A program made the translations under genes and the position numbers. A stretch of 32,156 nucleotides of DNA from an uncultured bacterium (lineage in GTDB: Bacteria > Patescibacteriota > Minisyncoccia > Phycocordibacterales > GWA1-40-21): NCBI GenBank assembly GCA_903850545.1, contig CAINLW010000063.1, positions 1-32,156 on the forward strand, given 5' to 3'. Within the stretch, counting starts at the first letter, position 1. Every line of letters begins with the position of its first letter. The notes under the pieces were generated by a model. It was not told where the DNA came from. It saw nothing but the letters and a program-made list of their open reading frames with translations, and ran no database searches. This document shows positions 26,414 through 32,156 of this stretch, in pieces.

Positions 26414-26639
26414 TGATTTGCTAACCTTTGCGCGAAATTATTTTGAACAAAACTCTGATAAATTAATTTAATTAAACAAATGATTCGGCAAAGCAAACTT
26501 TTTGTCTGGGAAAATTGTTTTGCTTTGCCTCAACTCTTTCTCTCGCCCGCAGGAAGGGTCTGGGAAGGAATGCGGGCGATGATTCCAGTTTTGTTTTTTC
26601 GGGATTTGGGGCGGACGAAATTCATAATCAATAATATCA

Positions 26640-26662
26640 CAATATCCAAACTTTGGATATTG
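26640..26662. promoter_or_regulatory. Perfect 23-bp palindrome, candidate operator of the downstream HTH gene
   Basis: CAATATCCAAA-C-TTTGGATATTG, 28 bp upstream of ATG 26690. Confidence 0.6.
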
Positions 26663-26689
26663 AAACTTTAGATAGACAATGTTAGTATT

Positions 26690-26911
26690 ATGACTAAGTC
26701 GATAAGAACAAAAGAGTATGCTTACTTTGTCGAGAGATTAAGAAAAGCTCGTGAAGAAGCAGGTTTGACTCAAGTACAAGTTGCTAAGAAATTGAAACGT
26801 CCACAATCTCATATTTCAAATATAGAGTCAGGACAGCAAAGAGTTGATGTTGTCGAACTACAAGCCTTTGCAAAAATTTATAATAAAGATATTAAGTATT
26901 TTGTAAAATAA
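26690..26911 (+). CDS. XRE-family HTH regulator
   Basis: 'LRKAREEAGLTQVQVAKKLKRPQSHISNIESGQQRVDVVELQAFAKIY'. Confidence 0.92.
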   Translation: MTKSIRTKEYAYFVERLRKAREEAGLTQVQVAKKLKRPQSHISNIESGQQRVDVVELQAFAKIYNKDIKYFVK

Positions 26912-26915
26912 TTTT

Positions 26916-27812
26916 ATGAACTGTAAACAGTGTGATAATAAATTAGTTGATAATGCAAAGTTTTGTAATAAATGTGGTAAATCAGTCGAAACAGAAAAGT
27001 TACAGGATAATACTGAAATAGAAAAATCAAAAGTCACCATAATTAAATGCGGTAATTGTAATTATATTGGAGAAGCGGAGTCAAATCGTTCTCTTTGGGC
27101 AAAAATTCTAGCATGGCTTTGTGTTTTTTTTGCACCAATAATTACTATTCTTTATTTTGCATTTACAAAAAAATACAGATGTCCAAAATGTAAATCGACT
27201 TTTGTCGGCGTAAAAGATATAAAAGGAAATTTTGTAGATCAAAAGACAAAAGTTCTTAAGATTGTGTTAATAATTTTTGTTAGTATTTTTGTTATTGGGA
27301 TAATGTCTTCTGTAATTTTAGCTTCTTTAAATTCTGCAAGAGAAAAAGCGGGTCAACAACTATCTGGAGATTGGATAACATATAATGCTATTTCTGATAG
27401 ATTTAGTATCTTATTACCACATTCTCCTAGTTTTGAATCAAGTAATAGTGATACAACTAGTGGAATATCATACGAATACCACTCTTATTCAGCAGAAAAA
27501 ACACCAATTTCTTTTTTAGTCGCAAAATATATTTATTCAGAATCAATTGATATTTCTAATCCAGATAATCTTCTGGAAAAACTAATGAATGGCTTTGTTT
27601 CTGGTTCAGAAACAAAGTTAACTAATTCAAGTTATATTAATTATGAAACATATAGGGGGTTAGATTTTACAGCCAAGACAACTAACGAGACAATTAAAGG
27701 ACGAATTCTATTAATAGGAGAAACCCCGTATCTTCTTATTATAAGTTATCCTGCAGGTAGTAATGTAGATACTGATTATGATAAGTTTGTAAGTTCATTT
27801 GAAATAAAGTAA
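26916..27812 (+). CDS. Double zinc-ribbon, TM-anchored protein with extracytoplasmic C-terminal domain
   Basis: 'MNCKQCDNKLVDNAKFCNKCGK', 'CGNC..CPKC', two hydrophobic segments, beta-rich C-terminus. Confidence 0.75.
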   Translation: MNCKQCDNKLVDNAKFCNKCGKSVETEKLQDNTEIEKSKVTIIKCGNCNYIGEAESNRSLWAKILAWLCVFFAPIITILYFAFTKKYRCPKCKSTFVGVKDIKGNFVDQKTKVLKIVLIIFVSIFVIGIMSSVILASLNSAREKAGQQLSGDWITYNAISDRFSILLPHSPSFESSNSDTTSGISYEYHSYSAEKTPISFLVAKYIYSESIDISNPDNLLEKLMNGFVSGSETKLTNSSYINYETYRGLDFTAKTTNETIKGRILLIGETPYLLIISYPAGSNVDTDYDKFVSSFEIK

Positions 27813-27814
27813 TC

Positions 27815-28291
27815 ATGTTTTGTAAAAATTGTAATAATAAAATAAAAGAAGAGTCTAAATTTTGTTCATCCTGTGGAACAGAAGTAAAAATTATTTCTGA
27901 AAGTAATGTAGAGGTAAAAGAAAAGTTGTCAGACAAAACAAAAACGCCTTTGGATCAAATTGTTTCATTTATTAGTATAATTATAGGTTTCATTATCGGT
28001 AAGTATCTTGGTTTAGTTGTCTTTATATTTTTATTTGCATTTATTATTGGACAGTGGTTTCCTAAATGGTATTTAAAAAGAGAACATATAAATATCAATT
28101 TAGTTAAATGGGTTGTTTGGTCTAATGTTCTAACCTGGTTACTTCCACCTCTAGGAATTATGACTGGTTTTGCTGCTCTAGAATTCGGTAATCATTTTCC
28201 TGGTGAAAGTAAAAAATATAAAATTATTGCAATTATTGGAATAACGGCTTCGTTTATAAATTCTCTTAGTGGTATATTAATGCATATATAA
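27815..28291 (+). CDS. Zinc-ribbon TM protein
   Basis: 'MFCKNCNNKIKEESKFCSSCG' plus TM segments. Confidence 0.75.
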   Translation: MFCKNCNNKIKEESKFCSSCGTEVKIISESNVEVKEKLSDKTKTPLDQIVSFISIIIGFIIGKYLGLVVFIFLFAFIIGQWFPKWYLKREHININLVKWVVWSNVLTWLLPPLGIMTGFAALEFGNHFPGESKKYKIIAIIGITASFINSLSGILMHI

Positions 28292-28295
28292 TATT

Positions 28296-28889
28296 ATGGA
28301 TATCTTTTGTCATAAATGTGGAAATAAGTTAAATGTTAAAGATGAGTTTTGTCAATCTTGTGGTGTAAAAATTATTGCTGATGAAAATAAGAAAGAATCA
28401 AACCATAAAAGTTTGAAACGTAGTGATCTAGAAAAAAAAGCATGGTACAGAGCTTTAAAAGTTATTTATATAATAATAATTATTATTGCGGTTATTATAA
28501 CAGGTATTATTTCTTGGTCATCAAAACCGGAAACGAACTTAGATGGTAATAAATCTTCAATAGCTTGCGACAATGGTAAATCATATACCCCTAACCGCAA
28601 TGACATATATATTTATGGGAAAGAATTAAGCTCTTATGATGACGCACACGCTAGAATTCTTTGTAAATATGATTCTATAAATTTTTATTCCTCCTATTAT
28701 TCTGGATATATTGAAAAAAATTATACTTTTACCCCCGTATATGAAGATACGAAATATGGTTCTTGGCTGGGATATAATATTTTGGCATTTATTATTTTAT
28801 GGTTTGTTGCTTATATAATAAAAATTAGTTTCTTCTATATTGCTATAGGTGAAAAACCCAAAATTGATCTTTTTAGAGCTTTAGAATAA
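28296..28889 (+). CDS. Zinc-ribbon TM protein
   Basis: 'MDIFCHKCGNKLNVKDEFCQSCG' plus two TM segments. Confidence 0.75.
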   Translation: MDIFCHKCGNKLNVKDEFCQSCGVKIIADENKKESNHKSLKRSDLEKKAWYRALKVIYIIIIIIAVIITGIISWSSKPETNLDGNKSSIACDNGKSYTPNRNDIYIYGKELSSYDDAHARILCKYDSINFYSSYYSGYIEKNYTFTPVYEDTKYGSWLGYNILAFIILWFVAYIIKISFFYIAIGEKPKIDLFRALE

Positions 28890-29713
28890 TGTCAGAAGAT
28901 AATATAAAATCAATTGAAGAAGGAAGCACCCCTAAAGTAATTAGGGGTGCTTTGCAAGTGATTGGTGGAGCAGTTCCTTTTGCTGGCGGTTTACTTTCTG
29001 CAGCTGCGGGTGCTTGGTCAGAAAATGAACAAGAAAAAGTAAATAAATTTTTACGTCAATGGATAAAAATGTTAGAGGATGAAATAAAAGAAAAAGAAAT
29101 AACCATTTTAGAAATAATGGCTCGCTTAAATATTCATGATGAGAAAATATCAAAAAGATTAGAGAGTAAAGAATATCAATCTCTTTTAAAAAAGACATTT
29201 CGAGAATGGTCTGGTGCAGAAAGTGAAGATAAGAGAACTTATATAAGAAATATACTTGCTAATGCGGCGGCTTCGTCTATAACAAGTGATGAAGTGGTGC
29301 GTCTTTTTATTGATTGGCTAAAGATGTATTCCGAACTTCATTTCAAGGTTGTTTCTATTATTTATAAACATGGGACTAATGGAGTTTCTCGTGGCGAAAT
29401 TTGGCGAGACTTAGGAAAATCTGAAGTTGCAGAAAATTCTGCTGACGCAGATTTGTTTAAATTGTTAATCAGAGATTTGAGTACCGGTGGGGTGGTTAGA
29501 CAACACCGAGAGGTTGATTATTATGGTAATTTTATATCAAAGACTCCAGAACGTCGTCCCAAAGGATCTGGACCAAAACCAGTAACTTCTGCTTTTGATG
29601 ATGAGGACTCTTATGAACTAACAGAACTTGGTAAACAATTTGTGCACTACGCGATGACAGATTTACCGTTAAAAATTGAGTATAAACCAAAAACTGAAAA
29701 TGATTCGATATAA
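28889..29713 (+). CDS. Uncharacterised protein with Gly/Ala-rich hydrophobic N-terminus, candidate effector
   Basis: 'VIRGALQVIGGAVPFAGGLLSAAAGAWSENEQEK'; start codon overlaps the upstream stop (taATG). Confidence 0.7.
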   Translation: MSEDNIKSIEEGSTPKVIRGALQVIGGAVPFAGGLLSAAAGAWSENEQEKVNKFLRQWIKMLEDEIKEKEITILEIMARLNIHDEKISKRLESKEYQSLLKKTFREWSGAESEDKRTYIRNILANAAASSITSDEVVRLFIDWLKMYSELHFKVVSIIYKHGTNGVSRGEIWRDLGKSEVAENSADADLFKLLIRDLSTGGVVRQHREVDYYGNFISKTPERRPKGSGPKPVTSAFDDEDSYELTELGKQFVHYAMTDLPLKIEYKPKTENDSI

Positions 29714-29746
29714 AAAAAGAACGAGTTGCGGTCTCGTTCTTTTTTC
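29712..29746. terminator. Bidirectional terminator
   Basis: AAAAAAAGAACGAG ttgcggt CTCGTTCTTTTTT. Confidence 0.85.
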
Positions 29747-29750
29747 TTGT

Positions 29751-29954
29751 TTACTTTCTTCTATTATACGGTGACTGATTTGTTGGCTTCAGGCTAAGAC
29801 CAAGTTTGTTGGCCTCTGCTCTAATCGCATTTTCAGTTCTACCAATTTTGAATCCAGCTACTCGTGTCGGTGTATTTTGTTTAACCAATTGTTTAAGTTG
29901 ACTGACATCTTTAGACGTCCACGATTTACCGGTATTACGTGTGTAATAAGGCAT
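29751..29954 (-). CDS. Small SANT/Myb-like HTH protein
   Basis: 'SWTSKDVSQLKQLVKQNTPTRVAGFKIGRTENAIRAEANKLGLSL'. Confidence 0.7.
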   Translation of the reverse strand: MPYYTRNTGKSWTSKDVSQLKQLVKQNTPTRVAGFKIGRTENAIRAEANKLGLSLKPTNQSPYNRRK

Positions 29955-29982
29955 TTGTATTGTATTAATTAGACGCCCTTAT

Positions 29983-30010
29983 TTGTTAAAAATACTAAAT
30001 CTGATAAAAT
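29983..30010 (+). promoter_or_regulatory. Candidate promoter of the small RNA
   Basis: TTGTTA (29983-29988), 16-nt spacer, TAAAAT (30005-30010). Confidence 0.4.
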
Positions 30011-30016
30011 AAAAGT

Positions 30017-30122
30017 GTTCAAATTTTTACTTGTGGTTTAGCTGAAATACCCCAAAGGGCAAAAAAGACATTTCTGATTAATATGGAGAAGGGGTTACCG
30101 CAAATAACTACTTCTCTTTTTT
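30017..30122 (+). ncRNA. Candidate small structured RNA ending in a terminator
   Basis: TTGTGGT/ACCGCAA and ACCCC/GGGGT nested pairing; GAGAAG..CTTCTC followed by TTTTTT. Confidence 0.4.
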
Positions 30123-30169
30123 AATTTTATACCCTTGTTTTTATATGTCAAATTATCCACATAAATTGA

Positions 30170-30198
30170 TTGACTTTTTTACAAGTTTTCTATATACT
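30170..30198 (+). promoter_or_regulatory. Sigma70-type promoter of the TA-like pair
   Basis: TTGACT (30170-30175), 17-nt spacer, TATACT (30193-30198); ATG at 30210. Confidence 0.7.
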
Positions 30199-30209
30199 TA
30201 TTCATAAAT

Positions 30210-30902
30210 ATGAACAAGTATATAGAAAAAATTAAAGGGTTGCGAAATGAAAAAGGATTAAGTCAAGAGGAAGTGGCAAAAATAATTGGAGTATCACGAC
30301 CTACATATACTGCTATCGAAAAAGGGAAACAAAAACTTAATTTAGATGAGGCACAAAAACTAGCCAATATTTTTGGTATGGATGTGAATTCTTTTTTGTC
30401 TGGAAATATTCCTAATTTTGATAAATATAAACAAATGATTTTAACTTTTTTGCGGATGAATCTTTCTAAAGATGGAAAGGTGCCGAAAACAAAACTCGCA
30501 AAACTTCTGTATCTTGCTGATTTTGCCTGGTATTATAATAATTTAGAAAGCATGAGCGGAATGTCATATAAAAAAAATACATATGGTCCTGTACCAGATA
30601 ATTTTTTTCGTGCTCTAGCTGAACTTGAAGAAAGTGGAAAAATTACCATAGATCATAAAAATGATAATGGTAAAGAGATGTTTTTAGTTAGTGAGGCAGA
30701 TAGTAATAAAAACGAAAAGATCAATACAGTTTCAAAAGAAGAGAAAGGCTTGATTTCTGAAATTGTAAAAAAATGGAAAGATAAAAAGACTCAAGAAATT
30801 GTTAATTTTACTCACAATCAATTACCGTACACCCTTTGTCGACAGGATGAAATTATTCCGTATGAGTTGATAACACAAGAGGACCCTGAAATGGTTTTCT
30901 AG
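30210..30902 (+). CDS. HTH + Panacea (DUF4065/SocA-like) antitoxin
   Basis: XRE HTH 'LRNEKGLSQEEVAKIIGVSRPTYTAIEKGKQKL'; Panacea-like 'KTKLAKLLYLADFAWYYNNLESMSGMSYKKNTYGPVPDNFFRALAELEESGKI'. Confidence 0.85.
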   Translation: MNKYIEKIKGLRNEKGLSQEEVAKIIGVSRPTYTAIEKGKQKLNLDEAQKLANIFGMDVNSFLSGNIPNFDKYKQMILTFLRMNLSKDGKVPKTKLAKLLYLADFAWYYNNLESMSGMSYKKNTYGPVPDNFFRALAELEESGKITIDHKNDNGKEMFLVSEADSNKNEKINTVSKEEKGLISEIVKKWKDKKTQEIVNFTHNQLPYTLCRQDEIIPYELITQEDPEMVF

Positions 30903-30910
30903 TCTATAAC

Positions 30911-31306
30911 ATGCAAGGTAACTATTCTGTACAGATTGAGTCGTTTGCTGAACGCCACTACATAAAAAGTTTTGAGAAAAAGTATAAGGCTCATTGGGAT
31001 GTTACTTTGCGTGCAATTATTGCAGAGTTAGAGCGTATTGATATACTTATAGGGAAAACTAATATTGTTGAAGTAATTACTGACAAAGGAGATATCAAGA
31101 TTTATAAAACAGAATTTCGTGTTCATGGTACACAAGAATCCCGACATAAATCTGGTAATCGCTGTATTATTGCAGTTCATAAAACTATGTGTGTTATTAA
31201 GATTTTGCTTTTATATTGTAAAACTGATTTAGGTAGTAATAATGAAACATCGGAATGGAAAAAATTAATTAAGGAAAATTATCCTGAATATTGTAATTTA
31301 TTATAA
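30911..31306 (+). CDS. Putative toxin partner, RelE/ParE-like fold suspected
   Basis: 131 aa, 8 nt downstream of the antitoxin; 'YKTEFRVHG..NRCIIAVHKTMCVIKILLLYCKTD..WKKLIKENYPEY'. Confidence 0.6.
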   Translation: MQGNYSVQIESFAERHYIKSFEKKYKAHWDVTLRAIIAELERIDILIGKTNIVEVITDKGDIKIYKTEFRVHGTQESRHKSGNRCIIAVHKTMCVIKILLLYCKTDLGSNNETSEWKKLIKENYPEYCNLL

Positions 31307-31310
31307 AAAT

Positions 31311-31886
31311 ATGCCCGACGAAAATCAACAAACAATAACCACAGATAACACTCAAGCTCCTGAAACGACTCAAGCTATAAATACTGATACTCCAGTTATT
31401 ACAACTGATTCTACACCTGTCGAAGTGCCATCAGAGGCCCCAGAAAGCCCTACAAACGTAGTAGATATGCCTCTGGGCAAAGATGATAATGGAGCATCAA
31501 TTCAAGCTGAGAGCCAAGTAGAAAAAGCACCCGAAATCACCGAAACTCAACCTTCTAACACCCAAACGCCCGTCAAAAGTAGTAACTTTTCTTCGAGTGA
31601 GCAAACGGCTCAAATGGTAGGAAATGAGCCGATCAGAACTCAAAGCTTCATCCGTGGATTACTAGAGAAAGCTAAACTTGCAATACAAAGTAGAAAGAGA
31701 AAGAAACTAGATAAGATTATGAATTTGTTTGCGAAGCAAACAAATATATCTAATAACGACGTACAAAAACTTTTGTATGTGTCTGATGCAACCGCAACAA
31801 GATATCTTGGTATTTTAATAAAAGAAGGAAAAATAAAACAAGAAGGAAAAACTGGAAAGTCTGTATTTTATATTTTAGTAAAATAA
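31311..31886 (+). CDS. Low-complexity N-terminus plus C-terminal winged-HTH protein
   Basis: T/P/E/S-rich N-term; 'NISNNDVQKLLYVSDATATRYLGILIKEGKIKQEGKTGKSVFYIL'. Confidence 0.7.
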   Translation: MPDENQQTITTDNTQAPETTQAINTDTPVITTDSTPVEVPSEAPESPTNVVDMPLGKDDNGASIQAESQVEKAPEITETQPSNTQTPVKSSNFSSSEQTAQMVGNEPIRTQSFIRGLLEKAKLAIQSRKRKKLDKIMNLFAKQTNISNNDVQKLLYVSDATATRYLGILIKEGKIKQEGKTGKSVFYILVK

Positions 31887-31894
31887 TATTCTGG

Positions 31895-31914
31895 ATTCCC
31901 GCCTTCGCGGGAAT
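31895..31914. repeat. REP-like hairpin ATTCCCGC-cttc-GCGGGAAT
   Basis: Perfect 8-bp stem within 'CTGGATTCCCGCCTTCGCGGGAATGACA'. Confidence 0.7.
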
Positions 31915-31927
31915 GACACAAAGGGAG

Positions 31928-31950
31928 TCACTCGTAAGAGTGATTTTTTT
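31928..31950 (+). terminator. Rho-independent terminator
   Basis: TCACTC gtaa GAGTGA TTTTTTT. Confidence 0.8.
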
Positions 31951-32156
31951 GTGCGCGCACGGTGGGTGGGGCAAGCACAAGTGCATTTGCATTTGAGTCT
32001 CGGACATTTCCGCTAGGGCGTCCATGAATAAAGGATGAGCGCCGTCGTAACCGAAGCAACATAATGTAATAGCGAAAGCGACACCACAAACTCTAATATG
32101 AAAAAGTGAAGAGGGGTTGTGCGAGGGCGGACTCCGAAGGTGACCAAACAAACTCA

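Noticed and set aside
24645-31900. Direct-repeat attR copy of the tRNA-Val 3' end delimiting an integrated island
   Set aside because: I found no second copy of GGTTCGAGTCCTGTATCTCCCA downstream in the window; only the inverted arms are visible.
1-32156. CRISPR array or cas genes
   Set aside because: No regularly spaced direct repeats and no Cas-like ORFs seen.

Overview
AT-rich window of dense, short bacterial genes. Gene content and small proteins fit a Patescibacteria/CPR-type genome (inference), and UGA acts as stop. Core part (1-24.7 kb): secreted/surface proteins, split ComEC (separate MBL and channel ORFs), RNase HI, Sua5/YrdC, cupin, RlmH, SpoU/TrmH methyltransferase, EamA transporter, histidine phosphatase, rhodanese, tandem alpha/beta hydrolases (one broken), NADAR protein, two P-loop kinases, tRNA-His, tRNA-Leu, free-standing LAGLIDADG endonuclease, ribosomal protein L19, a NitT/TauT/THI5-like ABC operon with an ATPase-SBP fusion and a SemiSWEET, a divergent TrmB-like regulator, a metallopeptidase next to a duplicated rluD tail, RluD, and tRNA-Val. 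Accessory part (24.7-32 kb): a large serine recombinase bounded by ~115-bp near-perfect inverted repeats, a compact HTH / three zinc-ribbon-TM / putative effector cluster, a candidate small RNA, a PanA(DUF4065)-like antitoxin-toxin pair and a wHTH protein. Main novelties: (1) a ~32-bp palindromic repeat inserted in frame in three unrelated genes (four copies), always encoding P-[SG]-Q-[IM]-K-S-Q-F-D-G; (2) the recombinase cassette with long inverted repeats that could invert and swap the protein C-terminus; (3) a structured tRNA-His-like RNA candidate convergent with tRNA-His; (4) the zinc-ribbon/effector cluster; (5) a sRNA candidate beside the PanA-like TA pair. All calls come from reading the sequence and motif recognition; no searches were run.
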